A stretch of DNA of 42,688 nucleotides from Eubacteriales Family XIII. Incertae Sedis bacterium (GTDB lineage Bacteria; Bacillota; Clostridia; Peptostreptococcales; Anaerovoracaceae): the NCBI GenBank assembly GCA_031266515.1, contig JAISAW010000146.1, positions 1-42,688 on the forward strand. Direction: 5' to 3'. Below the pieces are notes generated by a model, which worked only from the letters and a program-made list of their open reading frames with translations, was not told where the DNA came from and ran no database searches. Below are positions 19,989-29,259 of the stretch, in pieces. A program made the position numbers and the translations under genes. Positions within the stretch are counted from its first letter, which is position 1. Every line of letters starts with the position of its first letter.

Positions 19989-20845
19989 CGTCTCGCCCCC
20001 AGTACGCGCGCCGCGCCCGCCAGCGTGACGGGATAGTACGCGCCTTCCTTTTTGCCCAGAGCCTTGCAGATATTTGTGTAAACCGGCGCGCATACGCCCA
20101 ATTCCGACAGGTCGTCCCGCGAGAAAACCTTTGCAGGCGTGTCGAACGCCGCCCGCTTTCCATCCTTCATCACGAGTATTTTGTCGCAATATTGGGCTAC
20201 CTTTTCCATCTTGTGTTCCACGATGACCACCGTCATGCCTTCGGCGCTCAATTCGTCCATGGCGGAAAACACTTCTTCGGTCCCCTGCGGGTCCAACTGC
20301 GAAGTCGGTTCGTCAAGCACGATAATGCTCGGGCGCATGGCGATAATGCCTGCGATGGCCATACGTTGCATCTGCCCGCCGGACAAGCTGAACGGGTTTT
20401 GATTACGGAAGGGATAAATATTCAACAGATGCAACGCGCGGTCAACTTTCTCGATCATTTCCGCGCGCGACAAGCCCATGTTCTCAAGCCCGAACGCCAC
20501 TTCCTCGTAAACGGTCAGTTTTGCACCCGTCACCTGCGTGAAGGGATTCTGAAACACGATGCCCACCTTCAACGCCGCTTCGCTGACGGTTGCGTGTTTG
20601 ATTTCCAAGCCGTCAACGATGACCCTGCCGCCGTATGTACCCTTGTAAAAATGTGGAGTCAAACCGACCAATGCCTGACAGAGCGTGGACTTCCCGGACG
20701 AGTTTCGCCCTATAACACCGATTTTCTCCCCTTCCTCGACCTCAAAGGAGATTTCGTCCAAGGCGAGCTGTTTCATCGCGGGATATCTATACTTGAGATT
20801 TTCCACAATCACCTTTTTCACAGCAAAACACCCCCTGCGCGCCAA
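19985..20845 (-). CDS. ECF transporter energy-coupling ATPase (first)
   Basis: IGRNSSGKSTLCQALVGL, FSLSGGQMQRMAIAG, IIVLDEPTSQLDP. Confidence 0.92.
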   Translation of the reverse strand: MARRGCFAVKKVIVENLKYRYPAMKQLALDEISFEVEEGEKIGVIGRNSSGKSTLCQALVGLTPHFYKGTYGGRVIVDGLEIKHATVSEAALKVGIVFQNPFTQVTGAKLTVYEEVAFGLENMGLSRAEMIEKVDRALHLLNIYPFRNQNPFSLSGGQMQRMAIAGIIAMRPSIIVLDEPTSQLDPQGTEEVFSAMDELSAEGMTVVIVEHKMEKVAQYCDKILVMKDGKRAAFDTPAKVFSRDDLSELGVCAPVYTNICKALGKKEGAYYPVTLAGAARVLGARR

Positions 20846-21594
20846 GCCACCGCCGAAACGGCTAACAGGACAAACAGGACTCTGTAGGCCATGGCATGGC
20901 GAAAATTTACAGCTTCGTTCAAGAATGATTTCTTGTTCTTCGCATCAAATGCCCGCACTTCCAGAGCCATTGCGCGTTCTTTCGTATTCATAAACGAATT
21001 GAGCACAACCGGGCCCAGCAGCGGCAAAAAAGCCTTTATACGTACGGGCAACGAGCCTTTTGTTTCAACGCCCCGGGCACGTTGGGCATCGGTGATGACA
21101 TCGATGGCGCCGGCCATATGCGGCACAATCTGAAAGATCGACATGATCACATAGCCGATGCGCGGGGAGAACCCGGCGCGGATCAGATCCTCGACGAGAT
21201 CCGAGGGTTTCGTCGTCAGGATGAGAATCAGAAAAGCGGCAACCATATCTGTCATGCGCATGATGATTTTAACGCCATTTATCATTCCTTCCGCGTAAAA
21301 ATGTATGCCGGAAATGGAAAATACGACCGTGGCGTTGTTGATGTTCGCCAACGCCTGTATCAGAAAGATCGTAATCATAATCAGAAACAGGCAGGCAAAG
21401 ACTGTGATTGCGTTTCTCAGCACTTTCCCGACCGCGAGAAGGATAAGGCTTACGGCAGCACATACAATGCTCACAGTCAAATCCTTCATCACGAACGGGA
21501 CAATGATGGCCGCAAAGATATAAAACAGCTTCGTGATCGGGTCTACCCGATGGATGAACGAATCACGTTCTACGTACAGGCTCAGCGATTTCAT
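20818..21594 (-). CDS. ECF transporter T component (EcfT)
   Basis: Multi-TM protein with DPITKLFYIFAAI near the N-terminus and a DAQRARGVETKGS Ala-Arg-Gly coupling motif. Sits next to two ECF ATPases. Confidence 0.9.
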   Translation of the reverse strand: MKSLSLYVERDSFIHRVDPITKLFYIFAAIIVPFVMKDLTVSIVCAAVSLILLAVGKVLRNAITVFACLFLIMITIFLIQALANINNATVVFSISGIHFYAEGMINGVKIIMRMTDMVAAFLILILTTKPSDLVEDLIRAGFSPRIGYVIMSIFQIVPHMAGAIDVITDAQRARGVETKGSLPVRIKAFLPLLGPVVLNSFMNTKERAMALEVRAFDAKNKKSFLNEAVNFRHAMAYRVLFVLLAVSAVAWRAGGVLL

Positions 21595-21640
21595 GATAAC
21601 CTTCCTGCTTCACGGGCGATTTGCAGACATCATTATGCGG

Positions 21641-22246
21641 TTAGAATTCCTCAACATCCGTATTCGTCTTATACAGTTGCAACAGATTTTTTGGCAAAGC
21701 CTTAAACAGGCCCCAGGCGATAATCACCGAAGCGATACTGTCGGGTATGCCTATGATGAGCGAATCTATGGTAGAAGCAAGCAGTACGGAATGCGTTTTC
21801 GCCAGAATAATGCCGTATGCCGCGTCGCCCCAGACATTGCCTGTCATTCCTTCCCAGAAGATGATGTTGATTGGCACGGATACGATGGTCGAGATGACGC
21901 ACATCACAAGCGCCAACACTATCACCCGCCAAAAGCTTTTCGTCCAACCGTAGTGCGCCATGACGCCTACGGTAACGCCCATCGCGACACTTGTGAGCGC
22001 GTAGGGAATGGATATCGGATCCTGGAACCCATAGATGACGTTATTCACCGCGCCTGCGATCGCGCCGATCCACGGTCCTGCAAGCATACTCGCCAGGATC
22101 GTGCCGATGGAATCCATCCATAAAGGCAGCTTCAACAGGCTCACCACCAATTTCCCGACAAAGTTAATACCTATTGCGGCGGGAATCAGTGCCAGCGATG
22201 CGGTCGTAAACCGCGGGGAAAAGGGGCTTTTCTTTTTTTCATGCAT
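21641..22246 (-). CDS. ECF transporter S component (substrate likely nucleoside/ribose by context)
   Basis: Small multi-TM protein, MDSIGTILASMLAGPWIGAIAGAVNNVIYG, adjacent to the EcfT/A/A' genes. Confidence 0.82.
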   Translation of the reverse strand: MHEKKKSPFSPRFTTASLALIPAAIGINFVGKLVVSLLKLPLWMDSIGTILASMLAGPWIGAIAGAVNNVIYGFQDPISIPYALTSVAMGVTVGVMAHYGWTKSFWRVIVLALVMCVISTIVSVPINIIFWEGMTGNVWGDAAYGIILAKTHSVLLASTIDSLIIGIPDSIASVIIAWGLFKALPKNLLQLYKTNTDVEEF

Positions 22247-22271
22247 CGTTATACCTCCATATCAATCCAAA

Positions 22272-23168
22272 TCAATACAAACGCTCTTTCACCAATTCAT
22301 AAAACTGTTCCTTATTCAATCCTTCTGCATACGCATAGAAAAAATCCCGCTCGGATTCCGGTTCAATTTCATATATATCCGTTTTGGACACGATGCTCCC
22401 CCGCGTCAAGGCACCGGACAGCTCGATCGTGTAATCGCCGCGACGCAGCCGCGCGACAGAGGGGTCAATGAGGTACGCAATCGGCAGCGCATCATGAAGC
22501 ATCAGTTTCCAACCCGTCGTTTCGCAATAAATTTTCGCGCCGCTACGCCAGTACGCCATACATTCGTTATCCGGAGGGCAGAGTTGTTCCAAAAATTCCG
22601 GCGTTACAAGCAGATGCTTCGTGACATCCAAGCCAAACATTTCAAGCCGCCCTGCGCCGTCCATTACAAGCCTTGCTGCCTCCGGGTCGCATTGCATATT
22701 CCACTCTGTCCCACCGCCCGCAAAATCCCCGCCCATAGCGACGACTCGAACACTCTTCATGATGTCGGGTGCCCTATAGAACGCCATGCCGAGATTTGTC
22801 ATTGGCCCCATCTCCACGATCGTCACATCCTGATACTCCGCCGCCGTCCGTATTATGAAGCCCACTGCGTCGTTTTCATCGCCTTCCGGCACACCTCGGT
22901 CATCCGGCAAAATTGCATATTGCACCGGCGATTCCTCATAAGGCAACCTTTCAATCAGCGGCCGGCCATAACCGCAGTGTACAGGGATATCGTTCCTGCC
23001 ATACCTGCGCAGCAAATCCAGAACCATCGCAGCGCGCTTCCGCGTATTGTGAAGCACCGTCGTAATTCCCAAAATCTCCAGCTCCGGGGAATGCAAGGAC
23101 ATGATGAGCGCCGCGGCGTCGTCCGCATCATCGCCCAAATCCGTGTCGATCAGAATTTTCGTCTTCAT
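22272..23168 (-). CDS. Inosine/uridine-preferring nucleoside hydrolase
   Basis: KILIDTDLGDDADDAAALI metal-binding N-terminus and VEMGPMTNLGMAF. Confidence 0.93.
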   Translation of the reverse strand: MKTKILIDTDLGDDADDAAALIMSLHSPELEILGITTVLHNTRKRAAMVLDLLRRYGRNDIPVHCGYGRPLIERLPYEESPVQYAILPDDRGVPEGDENDAVGFIIRTAAEYQDVTIVEMGPMTNLGMAFYRAPDIMKSVRVVAMGGDFAGGGTEWNMQCDPEAARLVMDGAGRLEMFGLDVTKHLLVTPEFLEQLCPPDNECMAYWRSGAKIYCETTGWKLMLHDALPIAYLIDPSVARLRRGDYTIELSGALTRGSIVSKTDIYEIEPESERDFFYAYAEGLNKEQFYELVKERLY

Positions 23169-23177
23169 GATTTTGCC

Positions 23178-24104
23178 TCATTTCTCATTCCATATCTCCG
23201 AAATTTCGTCGACTTCCTCCCGCGCAGGCATCGAGTTTTGGGTACCTGCACGCGTTACGGCTATCGACGCCGCGCGATTGGCAAAGGCGATTGCCCGCGC
23301 CTCGTCCATGCCCTCTGACAGTGCCACGGCAAAAGCGCCGTTGAAACAATCGCCCGCCGCCGTCGTATCGACCGCCCGCACTTCCCGAGCGGGGAAATAC
23401 GTGCAGGTACCGTCCGCCGACAGAAGTGCGCCCTTTCCCCCCAACGTGACAACGACCTTTCCTGCGCCTTTGCCGTTCAGGATGCAGGCGGCTTCTTCCG
23501 GCCGCATCGCCGCGTCGCCGCCGGCAAGGGTTACAGCTTCGTGCTCGTTCGGCGTCAAGTAGTCCACCAGTCGCAATATGTCTTCAGGAATGAATGTCGG
23601 CGCAGGCGCCGGGTTCAGAATGACCGTCTTCCCCATCGTCTTCGCCAATCGAATCGTGTTATAAACCGTGCTTTGTGGAATTTCCATTTGCAACAACACA
23701 TAATCGCAGTGCGCGATCATATCCTCATGTAACTGTATACGGGCGGTATCGCAGGTGTGATTGGCACCAGGCACAACGACGATACTGTTGCCGCCGCCAT
23801 CATCGACATAAATGACCGCAAGCCCCGTCGTCACGCCAATGACGCGGGAAATGCCGCTTTCGTCAACATTCATGGCTTTCAGCTCGTTTGAGAGTTTTGC
23901 TCCAAAAGCGTCGTCCCCGACGCAACCTATCATTGCTGTATCTCCACCCAGTTTCGCAACGGCGGCGGCTTGGTTGGCACCTTTCCCGCCCGGAAGATAC
24001 GTCAAGCCCCCGCCGTAAACCGTCTCCCCGGGAAGTGGCATGGATTTCACCCGAACCACCATGTCCATGTTCAAGCTGCCTACGACCAATATTTTTTTCC
24101 TCAT
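23178..24104 (-). CDS. rbsK: Ribokinase
   Basis: ILVVGSLNMDMVV, LPGGKGANQAAAVAKLGGD, DTTAAGDCFNGAFAVALSEG. Confidence 0.94.
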   Translation of the reverse strand: MRKKILVVGSLNMDMVVRVKSMPLPGETVYGGGLTYLPGGKGANQAAAVAKLGGDTAMIGCVGDDAFGAKLSNELKAMNVDESGISRVIGVTTGLAVIYVDDGGGNSIVVVPGANHTCDTARIQLHEDMIAHCDYVLLQMEIPQSTVYNTIRLAKTMGKTVILNPAPAPTFIPEDILRLVDYLTPNEHEAVTLAGGDAAMRPEEAACILNGKGAGKVVVTLGGKGALLSADGTCTYFPAREVRAVDTTAAGDCFNGAFAVALSEGMDEARAIAFANRAASIAVTRAGTQNSMPAREEVDEISEIWNEK

Positions 24105-24132
24105 GTATGCATTCCTTGCAACATTATGTACG

Positions 24133-24158
24133 AAACAATTTTCTTAAACTATTTTCCT
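24133..24158 (-). promoter_or_regulatory. Candidate operator: two tandem 13-mers
   Basis: + strand AAACAATTTTCTT (24133-24145) directly followed by AAACTATTTTCCT (24146-24158), just downstream of the -10 box. Confidence 0.45.
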
Positions 24159-24164
24159 AAAGAA

Positions 24165-24193
24165 ATTATAGCTATGGACTTTATCTCTGTCAA
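24165..24193 (-). promoter_or_regulatory. Consensus sigma70-type promoter for the rbsK/nucleoside hydrolase/ECF operon
   Basis: Minus strand TTGACA (24193-24188), 17-bp spacer, TATAAT (24170-24165). Confidence 0.75.
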
Positions 24194-24378
24194 GAATTAT
24201 TTGCAAAAATCCCCCATCCAGGCGGACGAGGGGTTGCTGGTCAACAGGTTCGAAGCACTGAGTGATATCGGTCTCTATCGCTTTACCCTATGACAACAAG
24301 AATTCCTCATGGTCATTGGGCTTCACCCTGTTTTTACGCCGCTTATCCGCTCGGCCATGCTTATACTTCTGATTTATA

Positions 24379-24418
24379 AAATGCTGGAACATGGTATTTG
24401 AGACCAGGTTTCAGCACT
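24379..24418. repeat. Palindromic repeat copy 1
   Basis: ATGCTGGAACATGGTATTTGAGACCAGGTTTCAGCA. Same core as copy 2, about 106 bp apart. Confidence 0.75.
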
Positions 24419-24483
24419 TTATATTATTCAGTATTGGTTGTTAATGTTGATATTTCAATAAATATGATTTTTGACAAATTTAT

Positions 24484-24526
24484 AATATGCTGAAACGTGG
24501 TGTCTGAGGCCGGGTTTCAGCATATT
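24484..24526. repeat. Palindromic repeat copy 2
   Basis: AATATGCTGAAAC...GTTTCAGCATATT, 13-bp perfect stem. Confidence 0.8.
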
Positions 24527-24578
24527 AAACACAACAATCTCCGTCCCTTTTGTGTTGGGAAGCGGGGGGATGGATGGG

Positions 24579-25076
24579 TCACCCGCCCTTTTCGTCTTTG
24601 AGCAAATCCCTGATTTCGGCGAGCAGCTCTGTCTCTGTCGGAGGCGGTGGTTCGGGGTCTTCCTTTTCCTTGTTTAGGTTGAAGGCTTTGTTGGATATCT
24701 TGACTACCGTGAAAATGGCAAGTGCTATGATGAAGAAGTTGAGGATTGCCTGGATGAAGGTGCCGTAACGAAGCACGTCAGTCGCCTCGGGCCCGAATTT
24801 CCATCCGAGCGAAGAGAAATCCTTTCCGGACGTGATAGCGCCGATAAGCGGCATTATGATATCGTTCACAAATGAGTTCACGATTGTGCTGAATGCAGCG
24901 CCTATCACTATACCTATGGCCATGTCCACGACATTGCCCCTGAGCGCGAATTCCTTGAATTCGTGTATGAACCCTTTGTTTTTTTTCATAGCCTCCCCTA
25001 CTATGCTTCCTGCTTTGTCTATGTGCTCCGTCAGCACTTTCTTTTTCATGGCTTCCGTATCTAAATTCAAATCCAT
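24579..25076 (-). CDS. mscL: Large-conductance mechanosensitive channel, possible N-terminal extension
   Basis: EFKEFALRGNVVDMAIGIVIGAAFSTIVNSFVNDIIMPLIG and C-terminal LLAEIRDLLK. Confidence 0.94.
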   Translation of the reverse strand: MDLNLDTEAMKKKVLTEHIDKAGSIVGEAMKKNKGFIHEFKEFALRGNVVDMAIGIVIGAAFSTIVNSFVNDIIMPLIGAITSGKDFSSLGWKFGPEATDVLRYGTFIQAILNFFIIALAIFTVVKISNKAFNLNKEKEDPEPPPPTETELLAEIRDLLKDEKGG

Positions 25077-25103
25077 ATATCGTTTTCTCTCAGCGACTTG
25101 GCG

Positions 25104-26261
25104 CTAATCCTCTATGTCGTCGATATCAAAAGGCCTTTCTTCACCTTCGACGTAACTTCCGTCAGGGCGGTCGGCACCCACTGTCTGGCCGTATATCTTG
25201 GTGCTTCGGCCCTCGTCTCCAGGGATGCCCATGGACTGGCCGTATATCTTCGTATTCGTGTCACCGCTCGAAGACGTATCCTTATAGCCTCTGATGTAGC
25301 CTTCCTGAGTACCTTCCGCGCGCCCCTCTTCCCTGATGCGCATCTCGCGTTGGCGTCTGGCTTCGGAGGCTTTTTTTCGCTGCAATTTTTCGTCTTCTTC
25401 CTTCTTTCGCCTGTAGGCAAACAGCATGATGACTCCGGCTACCGCCGCTATTATGGCTATGATGATGAGGATGAGCAGAGGCGTACTGATACCGCCTTCC
25501 TTCACTATGACGCCCAAGTTTCCTGTGAGGCCGCCGGCGGTGACCGTGATGGTCGCCTCGCCCTTATCCAAGCCCGTAAGCTCCAGGGTATCCGTCAGTG
25601 AAATCACATTTTCATCGCTTACGCTCCAATTAACTTTGGTATCGTCCGGGAGCTTCGACCCATCCGGCGACAGCGACATATCAAGATGGACCACATCATC
25701 GAGCTTTATTGAGATCTTCCCGTTTTTGACGGGATACCCCGACTCTTTGACGACGATGTTTATCGCGTCGGGCAGCCGGCTGTTTATCGTGATGACTACA
25801 GTATCCCTGACATCGCCGGCGGCTACGATGATCTCAGCAGCGCCGACACCTACCGCCTTGACGATCCCGTTCGTATCGATTGTCGCCACATTCGCGTCCG
25901 AAGTGGACCATATGACGCTCACTCCGTCGCCTGCGTTCCTGAGATCGTAGCTGAGGCTGATGGTGTCCCCCACGGTCATGCTCGACGGTGCCCCCTTTAT
26001 GGTGATCGACATCGCCGGCTCAGGTGTGGGCGTCGGGTCAGGGGTCGGAGTCGGATCAGGCGTGGGCTCAGGATCCGGTTCAGGGTCGGGATCAGGCTCC
26101 GGAGTCGGATCGGGGTCAGGCGTCGGGGTTTCACTTAAGATGATATTCCCGCCGGCTGTCTCCGCGAAAGTCGTAAAGGGCAATACGTATGCCGCAAGCA
26201 GGCTCAATACGAGCAATACCGCGAATACTATGAGCACTTTTCTGTTTGTTTTTCTGCTCAT
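25104..26261 (-). CDS. Membrane-anchored Ig-like (BIG2-type) domain protein with Pro/Asp/Glu repeat stalk
   Basis: Signal peptide, PTPDPDPTPEPDPDPEP stalk, Ig-like VIWSTSDANVATIDTNGIVKAVGVGAAEI, TM helix, charged tail with two TKIYGQ motifs. Confidence 0.85.
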   Translation of the reverse strand: MSRKTNRKVLIVFAVLLVLSLLAAYVLPFTTFAETAGGNIILSETPTPDPDPTPEPDPDPEPDPEPTPDPTPTPDPTPTPEPAMSITIKGAPSSMTVGDTISLSYDLRNAGDGVSVIWSTSDANVATIDTNGIVKAVGVGAAEIIVAAGDVRDTVVITINSRLPDAINIVVKESGYPVKNGKISIKLDDVVHLDMSLSPDGSKLPDDTKVNWSVSDENVISLTDTLELTGLDKGEATITVTAGGLTGNLGVIVKEGGISTPLLILIIIAIIAAVAGVIMLFAYRRKKEEDEKLQRKKASEARRQREMRIREEGRAEGTQEGYIRGYKDTSSSGDTNTKIYGQSMGIPGDEGRSTKIYGQTVGADRPDGSYVEGEERPFDIDDIED

Positions 26262-27775
26262 TCCTTCCTCCCTTCAAAAATCTCCGATACTGTTTTTTTG
26301 TCGTCGAACTCTATGGTTCTGTTTTTCAATATCTGGTAAGGCTCATGGCCTTTCCCTGCTATCACGACCACGTCCCCGGGACGCGCTGCCGCGATGGCTT
26401 TTGTAATAGCTTTTTTCCTGTCGGGCTCGACCCGATACTTACCTCCGGTCTTTTTGATCCCTTTCTCTATCATGCTTATGATAGCTTCCGGCTCTTCCGA
26501 CCGCGGGTTGTCCGAGGTTATGAAAGTGACGTCCGCTATACCTCCGGAAATCTCACCCATCGGCGCGCGCTTCGAAGGGTCGCGGTCCCCTCCGCAGCCA
26601 AATACGGATATGATCTTGCCATACGACGAATTTTGCCTTACGGTCCTGAGAAGGTTTTCCAGCGCACCCGCCGTATGTGCGTAGTCAACGATGGCTGTCA
26701 CGCCATCGCCCGACATCACGATCTCGTAGCGCCCCGGCACTTCGAGGTTTATCTGCCCGCCGGCGATGACATTCGCCACTTCATCTATATCTATCCCGAG
26801 CTGCAGGCAAATGCCTGTCACCGCAAGGATATTGTATACCGCAAACTGCCCCGGGATATCAAGTGACAATTCTCTCCGATATTCCTCCGCGCCGCTTCGG
26901 CCATCCCTCAGTACGAGATCAAAGATGACCTTGTCGTTCGAAAAAAGAAGGTTTTCCGCAGTGAGATCCGCCGAGACGTCAAGGATAGCAAAACGTATCG
27001 CTTTCTTTCCGATTGCTGCCGAAAGCATTTCAGTGGCGAAAGGGTCGTCTGCATTCACGACTACGCTCCGCGATAGAGGGAACAGCATTTTTTTTGAATC
27101 CCCATAGTCCTCCATCGTGCCGTGGTCGTCCATGTGCTCGGGGCTGATGTTTGTAAAGACCCCCACAGCGTACTCCATCGCCGACACCCTCTTCATCTTA
27201 AGCCCCATTGACGAGACTTCCATGACTACGTCTTTCGCCCCTTTTCTTCTCATGATATCGAGTATTTCGCCAAGCTCGATGGCTTCCGGTGTCGTCGGCG
27301 TCGTCCTGTTGACATCAAGCTCTTCACCTTCGAAGACGGTCCCGATGGTGCTGATAAGCCCGGTCTTGCGGCCGAGGGCAGACAGTACGCTGCTCAGCAT
27401 GGTAGCGACCGACGTCTTGCCGTTTGTGCCGGTGACGCCGATCAGGTTTGTATCCCTGTACGGATGCCCGTAAAAGTTATTCGCAAGGAGGGACAGGATA
27501 TTCTTCGTATTTCGCGTCTCTATCACAGTAGCCTGCCCAGGTGCCCCGCATCTGAAGACCTCATGCCCCTTTCGCATGATGGCCACAGCAGCGGCACCGA
27601 GTGCCACAGCTTCCTCAGCATAGTCATGCCCGTCCGAATTTCTGCCGGGCAGCGCGACGAACAGGTATCCCCGGTCGACCTTTCGGCTGTCGGATGCGAT
27701 GCCCGCTATATCAATATCAAGCGAGCCCGCTGTGATATTGCAATCTATCCCTTTAAGTACATCAGCTAATTTCAT
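26258..27775 (-). CDS. murE: UDP-N-acetylmuramyl-tripeptide synthetase (MurE)
   Basis: GVTGTNGKTSVATML, TTPEAIELG, VDYAHTAGALENLL, FGCGGDRDPSKRAPMGEI, TSDNPRSEEP. Confidence 0.95.
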   Translation of the reverse strand: MKLADVLKGIDCNITAGSLDIDIAGIASDSRKVDRGYLFVALPGRNSDGHDYAEEAVALGAAAVAIMRKGHEVFRCGAPGQATVIETRNTKNILSLLANNFYGHPYRDTNLIGVTGTNGKTSVATMLSSVLSALGRKTGLISTIGTVFEGEELDVNRTTPTTPEAIELGEILDIMRRKGAKDVVMEVSSMGLKMKRVSAMEYAVGVFTNISPEHMDDHGTMEDYGDSKKMLFPLSRSVVVNADDPFATEMLSAAIGKKAIRFAILDVSADLTAENLLFSNDKVIFDLVLRDGRSGAEEYRRELSLDIPGQFAVYNILAVTGICLQLGIDIDEVANVIAGGQINLEVPGRYEIVMSGDGVTAIVDYAHTAGALENLLRTVRQNSSYGKIISVFGCGGDRDPSKRAPMGEISGGIADVTFITSDNPRSEEPEAIISMIEKGIKKTGGKYRVEPDRKKAITKAIAAARPGDVVVIAGKGHEPYQILKNRTIEFDDKKTVSEIFEGRKE

Positions 27776-27805
27776 CTCTTTATTTTATCAAATTCCATAC
27801 GTTTA

Positions 27806-27859
27806 AAGCCTGTCAAATAGCAATATACTGTTTTTAGCCTGTTATTGTCTGACAAGCCC
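27806..27859. repeat. Imperfect palindrome abutting the purD stop codon
   Basis: Imperfect inversion of AAGCCTGTCAAATAGCAATA with TGTTATTGTCTGACAAGCCC. The right arm resembles the one at 39533-39554. Confidence 0.45.
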
Positions 27860-29134
27860 TTACTCACCGGAGTCGTATATCGCGCCTATATCATTTCTGT
27901 AACAGGCCCCTTCGAACGAAATACGTCCCACGCCTTCATAAGCCTTTGCGACAGCCTCCTCGTGCGATCCTCCACGTCCGACCACGCCTAGTACGCGGCC
28001 ACCGTCGGTCAACAGATCCCCGATTTCGCTTGCCCTCGTCCCCGCATGGAAAACAAGTGCGTCTTCCGGCAGGCTTCCGAGCCCCGAAATGATTTTGCCT
28101 TTTTCATAAGAGCCGGGATAGCCTCCTGACGCCATCACCACGCACACTGTGCGCAAGTCGTAGTCCCAGTCGATTTCCGTATCCGCAAGCCGGCCGTCTG
28201 CGACTGCAAGCATTATCTCCGCAAGGTCGGTTTTCAGCCGGGGCAGGACAGCCTGGGTCTCCGGGTCTCCAAAGCGATTATTGAATTCTATCACTTTTGG
28301 GCCGTCTTTCGTGAGCATAAGCCCCACGAAAAGTACACCGCGGAAGTCAAGGCCGTCTTTTTTGAACCCTTCGAATGTCGGGAGGAGTATCTCTTCGGCG
28401 ACCTTCAAATCCAGCTCATCCGAAAAAAGCAGGCTCGGCGAATAGTTTCCCATGCCTCCTGTATTCGGCCCTTCATCGCGGTCGAAAATCCGCTTGTAGT
28501 CCTGGGCTGATTCCATGGGTATGATCGAGCTCTCGTCGACAAAGCAGAGCACCGACGCTTCCGTGCCCCGCAGCAGCTCTTCGACCACCACGCGGTCGCC
28601 CGCGGCGCCAAACTCGCGGACGCCCATGATCTGCTTGATCCCCGCTTCGGCTTCCGCCCTGTCTTTGGCTATGATGACGCCTTTGCCAGCGGCAAGGCCA
28701 TCCGCCTTCAGCACCATCGGAAACCCGAATATACCGATATCCGCCATGAGCGAGTCCTTGTCCGTATACTCCCTGTAACGCGCGGTGGGTATGCCGTGCC
28801 TCTCAAGGAAACGCTTTGTGAAAGACTTGCTCGCTTCGAGCTGCGCGCATTTTTTATTCGGCCCGAATACTTTGACTCCAAGAGCTTCGAGCCTGTCAGT
28901 GATGCCCAGGGCAAGCGGCGTCTCGGGACCAATCACCGCGAGGTCCGGCAGCTCTTTCTCGGCCAGGGCCACGATCCCGTCCAGATCTTCGGCCTGCACC
29001 GGTATACAGCGGGCGATTTCCGCGATCCCTCCGTTGCCCGGCGCGCAGACTATCTCCGTCACGAGCGGGCTTTGTTTCAGTTTCCAGGCTATGGCGTGTT
29101 CACGCCCTCCGCCTCCGACTATCAATACTTTCAT
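27860..29134 (-). CDS. purD: Phosphoribosylamine-glycine ligase
   Basis: Start re-assigned to MKVLIVGGGGREHAIAWKL. GPNTGGMGNYSPS, EFNNRFGDPETQ. Confidence 0.96.
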   Translation of the reverse strand: MKVLIVGGGGREHAIAWKLKQSPLVTEIVCAPGNGGIAEIARCIPVQAEDLDGIVALAEKELPDLAVIGPETPLALGITDRLEALGVKVFGPNKKCAQLEASKSFTKRFLERHGIPTARYREYTDKDSLMADIGIFGFPMVLKADGLAAGKGVIIAKDRAEAEAGIKQIMGVREFGAAGDRVVVEELLRGTEASVLCFVDESSIIPMESAQDYKRIFDRDEGPNTGGMGNYSPSLLFSDELDLKVAEEILLPTFEGFKKDGLDFRGVLFVGLMLTKDGPKVIEFNNRFGDPETQAVLPRLKTDLAEIMLAVADGRLADTEIDWDYDLRTVCVVMASGGYPGSYEKGKIISGLGSLPEDALVFHAGTRASEIGDLLTDGGRVLGVVGRGGSHEEAVAKAYEGVGRISFEGACYRNDIGAIYDSGE

Positions 29135-29259
29135 CGTTATCGTTTGCCTCTTTTCCTTTGTCGCTTTGGATGTGCGCTTTTGTTGTGATGTTGCTTCGTA
29201 ACCCAGCTGCCGTTTCACTCCCAGAAATATCAACTTGCTTTGCCGTCGCTCAGCTCGAC

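Noticed and set aside
22035-23318. 427-aa plus-strand ORF
   Set aside because: Antisense to the S component and nucleoside hydrolase genes; no recognisable domain.
24105-24578. Possible tRNA or riboswitch in the largest clean intergenic gap
   Set aside because: No cloverleaf, TTCGA loop or known riboswitch core seen; content is explained by a promoter, tandem repeats and two palindromes.
26030-26130. Short tandem DNA repeat considered as a CRISPR or minisatellite
   Set aside because: Explained as codons for the PDPTPEP stalk; no spacer structure.
25960-26406. Gly/Ser/Val-repeat ORF (GSGVGVGSGVG...)
   Set aside because: Complement of the Pro/Asp/Glu stalk repeat of the Ig-like protein.
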